Of a DNA stretch of 64,000 nucleotides, positions 1-12,208 are shown in pieces. The notes under the pieces are model-generated. The model searched no databases. It was not told where the DNA came from and saw nothing but the letters and a program-made list of their open reading frames with translations. Both the position numbers and the translations under genes were made by a program. Numbering within the stretch: the first letter of the stretch is position 1; each line of letters opens with the position of its first letter. Source of the stretch: Nemophila menziesii (Eukaryota > Streptophyta > Magnoliopsida > Boraginales > Hydrophyllaceae); the NCBI GenBank assembly GCA_029959085.1, contig JARWIR010000031.1, forward strand, positions 4,650,001 to 4,714,000, in the 5' to 3' direction.

Positions 1-1137
1 TCCTCTGTTGGAATCAAACATCACAGATTCATGATTATTCTGACAGTTCTCCCATACATGATCATACACACCACAATACTCACATCCATACACTTCTTGT
101 GCAGCATTCACTACAACCCTTTTATTCGAAAAACCCTCTCTCACGGCTAACGTAAGTTGCTTCAATTGTTGTTCTAATGTGGTTTGTATCTTGTTCTCTA
201 AGGAGGTGAACTTCTCTTCAATGTTGACGTTATTAACTCCCCCTTTAACTGGTGTTCTTACAGTATTCCACCCCACTTCATTATTGACCATTCTATCCAA
301 AATAATTCTTGCGTGAACGGGTTGAACCTGTAAAAACGCACCACCACATAATAAATCTAAATCTTTTCGCGAACTGCCATCAAGACCGTTATAAAAAATC
401 TTTAGTTGTTGTTCTGAAAGGTCATGATTGGGTACTCTTCGTAAGCAATTCTGGAATCTCGGCCAACTTCTACCCAACACTTCATCATACTCTTGTCGGA
501 ATTGTGTTAACTCGAGTTGAGCATCTAATATCATGTTGGATGGATAGTACCTATCGAAAAACGTAGCATGTGACTGTTCCCAATTAGTTATCTTTCATGG
601 TTCTTGCGAATCATGCCAATCACTAGCTCCATCTATCACGAAAAATCTGAATGTATCAAAATACATTTGCTCTTTTGTTACACCTTGAGTGATGTATGAA
701 TCGCAGATTTGCATAAATTTTTGTACTGCGCGAATTGGATCTTCTCCGGGCTTGCCACGAAAATTTCCAAAATTCTGAAACTGAGCTAACAAACCCGAAT
801 CTGGACGGAATCTCGGAACATCGATATTAGCTGGGCCAATCCCAAGAGGAGGAGCAAGGAATGGTTCTTGTGCTGGACCAGTAAGGAACCATGGATCTGC
901 TACTTGGACTTGAACTGGAGGATTAGGAAGAACTGGTGGGACCAAACCATGCTGACCATTTTGGCCATTCTGACCATTGTTCTCATCTGGAAGGTCAGCC
1001 ATTTCTCTAGCTAATCTCTCTTCTAACACCTGTGCTTCTTGTTCTTTCCTTCTCTTGTTAGCAATTATGGCTAATGATTTAGGATTATCAAGGATCAGAG
1101 GTAATGTCTCAAGATCCTTAAAGAATCTCCTTCGCAT
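1..1137 (-). pseudogene. gag: gag of E1 (partial, frameshifted)
   Basis: Retrotransposon Gag (capsid and nucleocapsid), which would package element RNA in the cytoplasm. The start at 1137 (MRRRFFKDLETLP) matches the start of E2 gag and lies just downstream of the primer-binding site. An open stretch (1137-595) holds the Athila-type capsid segment (PGEDPIRAVQKFMQICDSY, then GASDWHDSQEP). At the end of that stretch one extra base, compared with E2, shifts the frame. Homology continues in another frame to the window edge and includes a zinc knuckle CEYCGVYDHVWENC (about 110-60). It is a broken copy; the protease and pol lie beyond the edge. Confidence 0.85.
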
Positions 1138-1242
1138 ACACCAAACCTAAAACCCTAAAAAATATGAACAAACAAAGCATAAAACTGAAAAGTAAAAATG
1201 CAACTAGCACTAAAGGATAAACACCGGAGTCACACGCTACCG

Positions 1243-1260
1243 TCCCCGGCATCGGCGCCA
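1243..1260 (-). other. Primer-binding site of E1 (tRNA-Asp type)
   Basis: Read on the minus strand this is TGGCGCCGATGCCGGGGA, nearly complementary to the 3' end of plant tRNA-Asp. It lies 6 bases inside the LTR end, as in E2 and E5. Confidence 0.85.
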
Positions 1261-1266
1261 AAAACT

Positions 1267-2854
1267 TGGTGGTCCTTTGTGTGTTCTAGAAAAATGCAAA
1301 TAAGGATAAGAGAACCACAACCGAAAGTGTACGGTTGTCCCAAGTAATATAAGTGATAATACAGATTCGTTCTCAGGGACGGAATGGTTGACTCTAATGC
1401 TTATCAGATAGTAGTTAATTGCACGTGAAAACAAGTAAATGATTTTAAGATTGATTGTTTGTTTGGTTTTCTAATGCTAAGACAATAAATTAAAATACTA
1501 AATTAATGCATGTAATTAACTAGACGCGAGAAAATAAAGTGTTTACACAAGGTGAGAAGGCAGTATTTGAGAGACGCAAGGATTTCACCTACTTATCATT
1601 CATTTCATACATTTTTTAAGGTTCAAATTGGTAAATTTGTATTGGTCGAGATTCGGAATTCTCCTTACCCGCGTCAGGGTGGACTAAGGAGCTACTCTCA
1701 AGTGCTACAAACCCCGTCAGGGTGATTATAGTCCACGCTCAAGTGATTAAGTCTAATTTACCCAATAGGCCATAGGTTTAATTAAGCTCGTCAGAGTCTC
1801 TAATTTCTAACCTATATTCATTAACTAGTTCTGTACCCAGACTCCTTGTCAAGGTGATCCAATCGCCACTAATTGGAATAGCCTAGATACTAAGTCCTAT
1901 TATCAATTGATCAGGTCAATAATAGTAATTAAAATGCAAATTAAAGAAAAATATAATTTACCCAATTTGATTTAAATAATAATTATCCCAATCCAAACAT
2001 ATGAAACGAAATCAAATTGGGATTAACCCATCATGCGTTCTCAAGCACTTAATTAAATTAGCTCATGCTAATGCGAAAAACTAAATTAAAAGAAATAAAA
2101 ATATTCATATTGTTTTACAGAAAGAAATAAAAGAGAAACCTAATTTCGGAATTAGATTGGCTGCGTTTTGGAGATATAGACAGTCTCCAGCTCTGTAGTT
2201 TTCTCTTCTTCCTTGCCTTGACTTCTCTCTGATGTTCTCTTTTGTAAAAAGTGAATTGTGTAAAAGGTGTGAAAAATAGAAGTCAAAACGCTTATTTATA
2301 CTCTCCAATTCGGACTTGGATCTTAGGTTAATCTTTAAATGAAATAATAAAGGCCCAAGTCCATTATCTTAGCCCAAAATTTCGTAACTGCTGCATCACC
2401 TCCACTAAAACAGCTCTAACCGGCTTGTTTCAACTCGGATTGACCTCATTCTAGTTGCTAAAATTCCGTAACTCAATGGGGAACGATTTCTCTTCACACG
2501 TCAGCGGCTAAATCTACTCTTAGGTGGCTCGAAATCAGCAATATTTGGCAACTTTCCAGATTTGCAGCTTTAAAATATCAAATCTTTTGGGATTTGTCTT
2601 CATGCTTTGACTCCATATCACGATCTTTGACTTTATTCTCGGATTCCTCTCCTAACTAATATTCAAAACCTACAAACTTTTCACTAAAATACACAATATT
2701 ACGCGTAAAAGTTTAATAAATTAAAAATGCTAGAAATAAAAGAGGAAATTCAGATTATTGCATAGTTAGTCCAAAAGTCTATCAAAATAGTCGAATAAAC
2801 ACAAAAAATGATGTCTCCCAAGGGCATAAAATTAGAACATTTAGGGAGTCATCA
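1267..2854 (-). repeat. 5' LTR of E1
   Basis: This 1588-bp LTR aligns along its length with the E2 LTRs. On the minus strand it starts TGATGACTCCC at 2854, with an inverted copy GGGAGACATCA about 25 bases in, and ends ..GGACCACCA at 1267. It carries the spaced CACCCTGACGGGG-like motifs (1670-1860) common to LTRs in this window. The first inverted-repeat arm has one change (TGATGACTCC instead of TGATGTCTCC). Confidence 0.9.
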
Positions 2855-5321
2855 GTCTCCTCCACAATTAGAAGAGAAGCCACTTCCGTCACACTTGAGA
2901 TATGCTTATTTGGGTACTAACAATACTATACCTGTTATTGTTTCAGCTATTTTAACAGGACCTCAAGAAGATAAACTGTTGCGTGTCCTGAGAGCCAATA
3001 AAGAGGCAATTGGATGGACTATTGCTGATATCAAAGGTATTAGTCCTACCATTTTCCAACACAAAATCATTTGGGAATATGAAAGTGCACGCTCAGTTGA
3101 AGGTCAAAGGAGGTTGATGCCAGTAATGAAGGAGGTGGTCAGGCAATAAATAATCAAGTTATTAGATGCGGGAATCATCTTTCCTATATCTGGTAGCGAG
3201 TGGGAGATTCATGTTCAATACGTGCCAAAGAAGGGTGGCATCACTACTATCCTATATGATCAGAATGAAGCAATACCCTCGAGAACTGTTGTTGGTTGGA
3301 GAGTGTGTATGGATTATCGTAAGTTGAACAAGGTCACCAAAAAAGATCATTTTCCTCTTCCGTTCATAGACCATATGTTTGATAAGCTAGCTAGAATAGA
3401 GTATTATTGTTTATTTGATGGGTACTCAGGTTATAATTAGATATGCATAGATCCTAAGGACCAACATAAAATGACTTTTACGTGTCCTTTTAGTACTTTT
3501 TCCTATCAAAGGATGCAATTTTGATTGTGTAACGAATCTGCTACCTTTCAGAGGTGTATGATGGAAATCTTATGGGACATGATCGATTAATTCCTTGAGG
3601 TATTTATGGATCACTTTCCTATTTTTGGTGATAACTTTGTGATTGTTTGTAGGATCTAGAAAAGGCGTTAATTCGATGCAAGGAAACTGACTTTGTTTTG
3701 AATTAGGAGAAATGTCACTTCATGGTACGTAAGAGAATATTGTTGGGGCATAAGGTTTCAAGTGTATGTTTGGAGGTTGGTCATGCAAAGATTGAGGTGA
3801 TTAAGACCCTTCCACCTCCTATTTCAGTTAAAGGGGTGAGAAGTTTCTTGGGACATGCTGGGTTCTACAGCCGTTTCATCAAAAATTTCTCTAAAATCGC
3901 CAAGCCGTTATGTAACTTACTTCGTAAGGACACCATATTCCTTTTTGATGAATCTTGCATATCGGCATTCTTGGAGATCAAGAAAAAACATATATCTGCA
4001 CCGATTGTACTTCCCCCTAATTGGACTGTTTGAAGTTATGTGTGATGCTAGTGATCTTGCTATTGGTGTTGTTTTGGGTCAGAGGTATTTCATTTTATAT
4101 ACTATGCTAGTAAGACCTTCACAAGTGCTCAGATTAATTATACCATGCCTGAGAAGGAACAATTAGATGTTGTGTACGCTTTTAACAAATTTAGTTCCTA
4201 TCTCCTTAGGGCAAAAAATGTTGTATACACAAATCATTCTGCGATTAAATGCCTTATGGAGAAGAAAGATGTGAAGCCACGTTTGATTAGATGGGTATTG
4301 TTGTTACAAGAGTTTAACTTAGAGATTCGAGATCGAAAGGGAAGTGAAAATTAGGTAGCAGATTATTTATCGCATCTTGAGGGTTATGAAGTTAATAGTG
4401 GACCAGAGTTAGTCAAGGAGGAGTTTCCTGATGAGAGTTTATTTTTTATACACACAACTGGTACTCCTTGGTATGCAGATATAGCAAATCTCATTGTCAG
4501 TGGGTCCTTTCCTGAAGGGGCTAACTCACAAGAGATGAAATTATTAGTTCACCGTGCTAAGCAGTTAATTTGGGAGGGTCCTTTCCTCTACAAGACATGT
4601 AGTGAACAGATGGAAAGAAGATGCATATTTGAAGGTGAAGTTCGTGCGGTAGTTGAATGTTGTCATGATTCACCTTATGGTGGACATTTCAAAGGTGATC
4701 GTACAGCTACAAAGGTACTTCAATCCGGTTTTTATTGGCCTACTTTACAATAAAGATTGTCATGCATATGTCAAAGAATGTCACAAATGCCAATATACCA
4801 GTAATATAACAAAGAGAGATGAGATGCCACATAATAATGTTCTTGAAGTTGAGATATTTGATGTATGGGGTATTGATTGCATGGGTCCTTTTGTATCATC
4901 TAGTGGAAATAATTACATCCTACTAGCTATTGATTACGTGTCAAAATGGGTAGAGGTTGTAGCTCTACCTACGAATGATTCGTGAGTGGTGATAAAGTTC
5001 TTGAAATCACACATTTTCACAAGATATGGTACGCCTAGAGTTATTATCAGTGATGGAGGTACGCGTTTTGTGAATAAATACTTGAAGGCGGTATTAGAGA
5101 AGTATGGGGTAAGACATCATGTATCTACTGCTAATCATCCACAAGAAAACGGTCAAGCTGAGGTCTCTAATAGTGAGATCAAATTCGTTCTAGAGAAGAC
5201 TGTTGCACCAACACGTAAGAATTGGTTAGTGAAGTTAGGTGATGCACTGTGGGACTATCATACTAGGTTCAAGATGCCCGTTGGTGCATCTCCGTATTGC
5301 GTGGTTTATGGTTAGGCTTAT
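2855..5321 (+). pseudogene. pol: E4 pol: reverse transcriptase, RNase H, integrase core (broken)
   Basis: Domains in order: pre-RT linker (about 2865-3150); RT fingers and palm (3150-3650) with VPKKGGIT, WRVCMDYRKLNK and FDGYSGYN; connection and RNase H (3720-4360) with [10 protein letters not shown]; integrase zinc-binding part (4640-4800); integrase core (4850-5315) with [18 protein letters not shown] and GQAEVSNSE giving the D-D-E set. Stops occur at about 3147, 3438, 4354 and 4983, with several frameshifts. The RT catalytic box reads FMDH where active relatives have FMDD. It cannot make an active enzyme. The frame continues after S1 at 6760. Confidence 0.9.
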
Positions 5322-6759
5322 TGATGTCTCCCTTTTTCTGATAAATATATGCCCTTAGGAGACATCATTTTAAGTAGAAATTAGACTTATTAGATAGACT
5401 TTTATGCTTATTTTATCATATTTCACTTTCTCCCCTCTGAATTATGTTTTTTTAGAGATTTTGTGTGTTAATTTGTTTATTTTTAGCATAAATTTATTAG
5501 GTACATGGATACTAGGAAGCACCAAGATGAGGAGGAGAAGTGAAGTTTAAAGTCTCAGATCAAAAAGAGAGGTCAAAAGAAAAAAAAGTACCACTTAAAG
5601 AGTTGAAGAAAAGCATAAGAATCTGGAGAGCTATTACTTCTTGATGATTTTGAGCCTAAACGGTACTGATCCAGATCTGGTGATTCAAATGAAAAAGGTG
5701 TGCCTTTGATTATCTCGAATTGAGGACTGGAATCAGGTTATTTGGACTTAAGACGCAAAAGTTACACCTTTTTACTAGAGTGTGTACAGTTACAGGAATT
5801 ACTAATTGGACTTGGGCTTTTAATTATTTAATTAAATAAAATAAAATCTCAATCCAATTTGTTTTAGTATAAATATCCTATTAAACCTCATTTTTCAGTA
5901 TGCTTCATATTTTCTAAAATTCGGAGAAGAGCAAAAAGGCAGAAGGCAAAGAAAGAGTTGGAAAAGTCATTCTTCTTCAACAACAGTTCTCAACTATGGG
6001 TTAAGCCTAATTTATATAATTGATGTTTTTTCGAATTTAGGATCATTTAATTTAATCTAAGTTGGGTACTTTGTATTAACTATTATTGTGAGCTTGTTTA
6101 CTATTTTTAATTAAGGCGCGAATTAGAAATAGGTATTTGTAATTGGGATATTCAGTAGTGGTGATGATCACCTTGACAGGGCGTTTAATTACGAACCTAG
6201 GTAATAGACACGTGGTATTCGTCAATGATCCTGACGAACTTGACTAACCACGTAGCCAATTGGGTAAAACATTTCAACATCCGAAAGTAGGTATAATTAC
6301 CCTGACGGGGTTTGTAAAACCGTAGGATAACTCTTAAGTCTACCTTGACGGGAGTTAGGAGATATTAGAGTCCCAACTAATACATAAATACCGACTTGAC
6401 TCTTAAATGGAAGCATTAATTGTATGAATTTAGGTAGATCCCTTGCGAGACTCAAGTACACCTCTCATCCTTGCGTCTACATCTCTTAGTTTTTTATTCA
6501 CTTACGTTCTGTTAATCTTTAGTTATTTATTTATTTGCGTCTAATAGTTTAATCTTTAAAAACCAAACAAAAATCTTTTATCTTTATTTTCCGTACTTGC
6601 AATTAATACTACTTATCTGTTGAACACTTTGGTTATACCAGTGCAATCCCTGAAAACGAAATCCCATATATCTATCTAATACTTGGAACGACTCGTGCAC
6701 TTGCAGTTAGTAGGTCCTCCTATTTAGTGTTTATTTTTATCACACCCCAAGACCCACCA
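5322..6759 (+). mobile_element. S1: solo LTR in E4 integrase
   Basis: A 1438-bp LTR in plus orientation starts TGATGTCTCCC, with the inverted copy GGAGACATCA near 5357, and ends GACCCACCA. It closely resembles the E4 3' LTR. No internal element sequence follows; E4 integrase resumes at once on the right. The flanks CTTAT (5317-5321) and CTCGT (6760-6764) look like one 5-bp target duplication altered by transitions. TATAAAT at 5878-5884 is a likely TATA box. Four CCTGACGGG-like motifs lie between about 6170 and 6360. Confidence 0.88.
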
Positions 6760-7582
6760 CTCGTCACTTACCTCTTGAGGATGAATTAGGTTCATATTGG
6801 GCGATATCGGAGTTGAAATTAGATCCTACTTTAGCCGGTGAGAATCGTATGATGAAACTGAATGTACTTGATGAGTTTCAAATTCATGCCTATGAGCTAT
6901 GTTGTAGATATCAGTTTTGCAGCCTAGGCGGAATTATACGGTTTTGAATCCCGTTGTGTAATTTTGTATATTTAGTAACATATATGTAGTAATAATAGAA
7001 ATCTCAAATATTTAAGTCATAAAATTCATCTAACAACACTATAGTAAATATGAAAATACGAAAAATTGAGTTATAATATCAATTAAAGAATCCTTGAGGA
7101 TAAGAAAAATAGCAAGAAGTCTTACGCGGACATGTTTTGCCATTAATCGGCGCCTAGGCGGCCATTTTTTTCCATTAATTGGCTCCTAGACGGGTTAGGC
7201 GCATATTCCACAGGGAGTAAGGCGCTAGGCAAAAACGTGTAGAATCTTAACTAGGCGTAAGCGGCTGAGGGGGGAGTTAACACCTAGGCGGCGTATAGGA
7301 GAGGATATCTACAACATATCCTATGAGAATGCTAAACTTTACAAAGAAAATACAAACAAATGGCATGATAATCGCATTCCGGGGAAGAGATTTGAAGTCC
7401 GACAAATGGTCCTTAAATATAACTCCAAGTTCAGTAATTATCCGGGGAAGTTGAGATCGAAATGGTCTGATCCTTATATTGTGACCAAAGATATTCCTCA
7501 TGGAGCTATAGAGATTGAGCATCCAATCGAGCACCGCACCTTCATTGTGAGTGGGCATAGACTGAATATCTATCATGGAGGC
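6760..7582 (+). pseudogene. pol: E4 integrase C-terminal part (interrupted)
   Basis: After S1 the integrase frame resumes (about 6760-6896), is broken by a 423-bp MITE, and continues at 7328-7582. The second piece encodes NAKLYKENTNKWHDNRI and a GPY/F-type stretch KLRSKWSDPYIVTKD, followed by HRTFIVSGHRLNIYH. Compared with E2, the Gly of the GPY motif is Asp here. The reading frame is cut again at 7582 by E3 and picked up at 31919. Confidence 0.85.
6897..7319 (+). mobile_element. hAT-type MITE in E4 pol
   Basis: This 423-bp insert is flanked by a perfect 8-bp duplication CCTATGAG (6889-6896 and 7320-7327). Its ends form a terminal inverted repeat: CTATGTTGTAGATATC on the left and the complement of ATATGTTGTAGATATC on the right. 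An 8-bp duplication with short inverted ends points to the hAT superfamily; strand is arbitrary. The inside repeats GCCTAGGCGG-like motifs (about 6925, 7149, 7228, 7290) and has no coding capacity. The pol frame aligns with E2 once the insert and one duplication copy are removed. Confidence 0.8.
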
Positions 7583-9344
7583 TGGTGGGTCCTGGTGTGT
7601 TAGAAAATAATAAAAATAGAAAACAGGAACCACAAACTGCAAGTGTACAGTTGTCCCAAGTAATATATGATAATCAAGTTCGTTCTCAGGGACGGATTAG
7701 GTATAACTCTAGTATTAATCAGATAGTAGTAGTAATTGCTTAACTATAAAAATAAAAGATAAGATTTTTGTTTGGTTTTTTATAAATTAAAAGATGCAAG
7801 AAAATAAACTACGGAAATAAAATAAACCAAGTAAAAGAGAATTTAACTTCAGAAGAGAAAGAGTACTTGATCCTCGCAAGGGTTTAACCTATCTAATTAA
7901 TGCTTCCGTTTAAGGGCTAAACTGGTATTATTGTGCTAGTCGGGACTCTAATATTTCCTAACCCCCGTCAGGGTGGACTTAGGAGCTATCCTACGGTATT
8001 ACATACCCCGTCAGGGTGAATATAAGCTACTTTCAGATGAATACTAATTTACCTCATTGGCTGCATGGTTAGTTAAGCCCGTCAGGGTCAATAACGGATT
8101 CCATGCGTCTATTATCTAAGTCTGTAATTAAACCCCCCATCAAAGTGATCATATGCAACTATATGGAATAGCCTAATTACTATGAGCTAAGTTTGATTCA
8201 TGACTTCAAAATTAGTGATTAAAACAAATAATACTCAACAGAAAATACCTAGTCTAATTTAAACACTTAAATCCCAAATTCAGAAAACATAAATTAAACA
8301 GAATTGGGTTCAACCCATATAGCGATTCTCAAGTACTAAAGAAATTAGTTCATAACGGAATTAAAAACTAAAATTAAATAAAAGGAATTCATGTTCAAAT
8401 ACAAAAGATAAATTGATAACCTAAAGGATAGGATGACTGTTGATGGAAGAACATGACTCCTCCAGCACTAGCTTCTCCTTGCCTTCTTGCTCTGACTTGA
8501 AAACCTTAAGCCTCTTGTGTAATTCTATGAAGTGTGTGAAAATAGGAGGCTAAGGGGTTTATTTATAGGTGTTAGAAAGCCCTAGATCGAACTTACTTGG
8601 AGTGGAAGACGAGTCAAGAACTTTTTAATTCGTAACCCTAAAATCTAGGAAAGGTAAGACTCTGTTGCTGATTTGTTTTGGTCATATCTCATTCAATACT
8701 TATCCGTTTGACACGTTCCAATATTCGAAATCGCTTGTCTCGGAAAGCTATTTCCATTGGTGTAGACCATTCTCCCAAATTTCTAGCCAATCTTAAGTTG
8801 TTGACTCGTCTTTGAAACGTGGCTAGAATTTCAGATTTATTTGGCAGCTTTATCTTTTCCTTCTTTGCATATATCCTTCCTTAATCTTCTTATTTCCATG
8901 TAAATCTCTTTCCTTTAATTCTTTGACTTGACTTGGTCTCTAATTAATTCCATATATCTTTTAAAGTTTCACAATAAATAAATAATTAAACCGCATATGC
9001 TTTAAAAATAATAAATTCATAATTCAAGAATAGAAATAGGAAAGTGCACTCTAAAATTAGAAACTCGAGTCAAATACTTCCTAACACACTAAAAATACCC
9101 TAAGAATTTAATTCTCACTTCTCCTCCTTGTAGTGGTTTTTCATGAAATTCAAGAACCTACTAACTTTGCATTAAAAATAATCAAATTAATGCACAAAAG
9201 CTCTAAAAAATGCAAATAGTCAATTTCCAAGGGAAGAAAGTATAATATGATGAAATAAAAACAAAATTATATCAAATAAGTCAAATATTCACCTAAAAGT
9301 ATGTCTCCTACGGGCTAATAATTAGAACAAATAGGGAGACATCA
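7583..9344 (-). repeat. 3' LTR of E3
   Basis: This 1762-bp LTR pairs with 30152-31918. On the minus strand it begins TGATGTCTCCC at 9344 and ends ..AGGACCCACCA at 7583. It contains four CCCGTCAGGGTG-like motifs (about 7965-8150). The two E3 LTRs differ at scattered sites along their length, so E3 is not a recent insertion. Confidence 0.9.
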
Positions 9345-10927
9345 AGACCCCAAACTCAAACCGTTGTCGTCCCGACAAAGTAAAATAAAAACAAAGGATA
9401 TTTTAGGTGAATGCAGAAGGTAGAATCTAGCAAATATTGCCAATGCACAACTTAAAACAAATCTCATATAGTCTAATCTAGGAATTAATATACACATACG
9501 CTTATCATGCAAAATCAAACACAAATAATATCAATCCAAAATTAATTTCACAATGCTAGAAGGTTACGCTTATTACTTATCTCAAGATGGTGGCTATAGG
9601 GTGTTCCTCGATCTTTACTTGCTTTGAACGCTCCACTTAGCATACTCCCTATTAACTCACTGTGTATATAGGAATCACGAGGTCTTTACGGTTTTAGCGT
9701 AGTCTTAGGGACGGTATGGTATGTATATTTGGTAAATTTGAAGTGAGCTTTTGGCTCTCTCCTCACTTACCATCAACAAACTGTCCAAGAGCTTGAGTTT
9801 ACACTCGAATAACGTTCTCACTCAACCCATTTGACGCGCTAATGTAGCGTCCCCAAATTAACCCAATAAGCACTAAAGATGATTCACATAAAAATTTCCA
9901 CCTTGTCGGTCCAAATATATATTTTTCATATGATTTTTTTTTCTTTTTTATAGCCATGACTCTCTTTTTGATGTTGAGATATCATGCTATTTTTTCATAA
10001 ATTATGCCTTTTCATAACTTTAGCTTTTTTAGCTTCTTTTTCATTTACTATTACCCCGGCAAAGGGTTACAATGTAATAAACCTGTGAATCATCATCAAA
10101 ATATAGCACAGAGCAGAATTGATAAGCTCAAAAATCCCAACCTAGTGTAAATTCCCATATAGTGGACCCACCACCCCAAACTCAAGCTCAAGACAGAAAG
10201 TCTCAGGATCGTGATTCAAGTGCGGGTCATATGGTCATGCCTAACAATCTAAAGGGATATTGGCTTATAATGTGGCGACAAAAGAAATGCTTAAAGGCTA
10301 AAAAATTGGCTAAGAAAGATATAATTAATTCAGGGATAGAAGGCCAAAAAGGATTCAAAGGGCTAACAAAGAACTGCCTCTATCATTTTCCTATTTACAC
10401 AGCTTACCTCTAGTTCATACCTAAGTGGGTTCTCTACTCATTCAGATCTCACGTTCTACAAACCACTCATTATCCTTAAGCACAAGTTCACTTCTTTTGC
10501 ATTGTTCATTAATTCTTCCTATCAATTACCTCATATTTGCATGCAATCTAAGTGCGTTTTACACTAACTCCTAAATTAAACTATTTTCTATCATAAATTC
10601 ATGAAAAAACATGCTTAATGGAGGCATTTAAAATACTCTACAGTCAACGCAACCCTAAGATTAATTTTATTGAAAGCATGTAAAAAAACAAAAAAATTGG
10701 GATGAGGCAACGAACCCCACACCAAACTCAAAAGTGAGTCGTGTCCCCACGACTCGAAAAGACTCAATAAAGCAATAAAATTAAACTAAACTACCTACCT
10801 AGTGCCTACCATCAATTAAGAAGAAGAATTAGAACGGGGTAACTGGCCATAAAGATCCATCATGTCCTCCTCCGAAGAAGAAGAATAATTATCAATGTCC
10901 TTGATTTGTAGTTACCTCTTCCAATTG
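9345..10927 (-). other. E3 3' non-coding region with hairpins and PPT-like motifs
   Basis: No gene is supported here. The stretch carries the conserved 3' elements. Next to the LTR is a PPT-like tract (complement of CCCCAAACTCAAA, 9348-9360), then hairpin H3 (9362-9380, 7 of 8 pairs). Another PPT-like copy lies at about 10169-10192. Hairpin H2 at 10736-10755 reads GAGTCGTG-TCCC-CACGACTC on the plus strand, a perfect 8-bp stem. The order and spacing match E2, E4, E5 and E6. Confidence 0.75.
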
Positions 10928-11275
10928 TCAATTAATCTTGGAAATTTCCTCCCAAAGTGCTATGTTTTGTTTTCTTAGATGATTGACTTCTTGTTGCAAT
11001 TTGATAGCCCATGGGGGTGTGCAAGAATTATTCTGAGAGGAAGAAGAAGAACCTGTATCTTGAATGTGTGTCTTTTCTTTAGGCTTTGATGATACCTTCA
11101 TCCTAGAGGTGAATTTCTTGTGTAGTGGTTGTGCAGGTGCCTCTTCCTTTTGCTTCTCTTCAATAGGCTCATCAAGATTGATGGCCTTTTCAATTGTAGA
11201 ACCAGGAAAAATTTTGTTCTTCCCTAAGATATAACACTTCCTCTTATAATCCATAGCATTTGTTCTGTTTGTCAT
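10928..11275 (-). CDS. ORF3 of E3, short form (MTNRT protein)
   Basis: A 115-residue open frame on the minus strand lies between the integrase tail and the 3' non-coding region. The start MTNRT is shared by the post-pol ORF of every element here. The middle is Lys/Ser-rich, and the end (PPWAIKLQQEV.., LRKQ) looks like a coiled coil. It equals the N- and C-terminal ends of the long ORF3 of E2 with the central conserved part missing. E6 has the same short form, so the shortening is probably ancestral. The function is unknown; in Athila elements this position is held by the ORF once called env-like. Confidence 0.6.
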   Translation of the reverse strand: MTNRTNAMDYKRKCYILGKNKIFPGSTIEKAINLDEPIEEKQKEEAPAQPLHKKFTSRMKVSSKPKEKTHIQDTGSSSSSQNNSCTPPWAIKLQQEVNHLRKQNIALWEEISKIN

Positions 11276-11639
11276 GTTTAATTTGACCCCAAACTCAAGT
11301 TACACTAAGGATAGAATAAAGATAAGAAAGATTGGTGTAGCTTGAGTTTCTTGCTTGGATTTGATGAAAGAAGAAGGTTTCTTGATGATTCTTGGAAGAA
11401 TTCTTGAAAGCTTGATGATCTTGATGGTGATTTATGGTGTAGTGTGATGAATTTGATGAAGAAATTGTGTTTATGGAAGATGGAGGAGAGAATTATTGAT
11501 GTTATTGTGTTTTTTGTAGAGGTTTAATCAAGCTTCAAGGTCTATTTATAAGGTTGGGAGCTGTAAAATTCGTATGGGGTAGGCTAGGGTTTGCACTTGA
11601 TAAGGTAAGAAGTGTATAAGGCAACAAACTCTTCAAACC

Positions 11640-11990
11640 GACCTACTGGCCGACATACCGGGGATGATGGCCGGCATACCGGTGTTGGATGTCGTTCTTT
11701 TTGTAACATTCTGCCTCGAACCCGAGTCCACTACCCGAGGCCACGTGTTCTTGGGTGCCGGCATACCGGCTGTGATCACCGACATTGCCGGTGCGCTGGT
11801 CTTCATAGAATCGCGCTCCGTCAAAATACCCGTGTCGAGCAACCCGTGGGCACGTGTTTTCCATCTGGCCGGCACGCCGGTGGGACTATTCAATTTTTCT
11901 CTACCTCTCGGCAAACAACCCGAGCCATGAACCCGTGGGAACGTGTTTCTGCTCCACCGGCATGCCGGTGATCTGACCGGCTCGCCATCC
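11640..11990. repeat. Array of CCGGCATACCGG-type palindromes (E3)
   Basis: Several short GC-rich palindromic units of the form CCGGCATACCGG, with variants such as CCGGCACGCCGG and CCGGCATGCCGG, are scattered over about 350 bp upstream of ORF3 in element orientation. The region is far more GC-rich than its surroundings. Open frames here on both strands are by-products of that composition. The same position in E2, E4, E5 and E6 also holds GC-rich palindromes, of other sequence in E2/E4 and E5. Confidence 0.75.
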
Positions 11991-12208
11991 AGTGCAGCAG
12001 ATTTTTCCCTTTTCATTCCTTAGCACCCCAAACTCAATTCCTGTACCATTAAAACACTACCTTTCTCATTTCTTTTAAACGTAGACACTAAGACTCGACT
12101 ATTACTTAGAATTATACACTAGGAATTGAAAAACATAAAGCAATAAACTAATATACAATGAACTGGCTTTTGTTTAACGTCGTTAAGCTCGACAGGTTAC
12201 CTCATGAA

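Larger units (their letters stand above)
1..2854 (-). mobile_element. E1: Athila-type LTR retrotransposon, minus strand, cut by window edge
   Basis: This is the 5' part of a minus-strand element: 5' LTR (1267-2854), tRNA-Asp primer-binding site (1243-1260) and gag (1137 down to 1). Its LTR and gag closely match E2, so both belong to one family. The right flank at 2855 is pol coding sequence of E4 in the opposite orientation, so E1 probably inserted into E4. The other end and the second target-site copy lie outside the window; GTCTC at 2855-2859 would be the visible copy. Confidence 0.85.

Noticed and set aside
11612..12016. Overlapping open frames of 73-127 codons on both strands
   Set aside because: They lie in the GC-rich palindrome array of E3, where stop codons are rare by composition. 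There is no homology, and frames on both strands are equally open.
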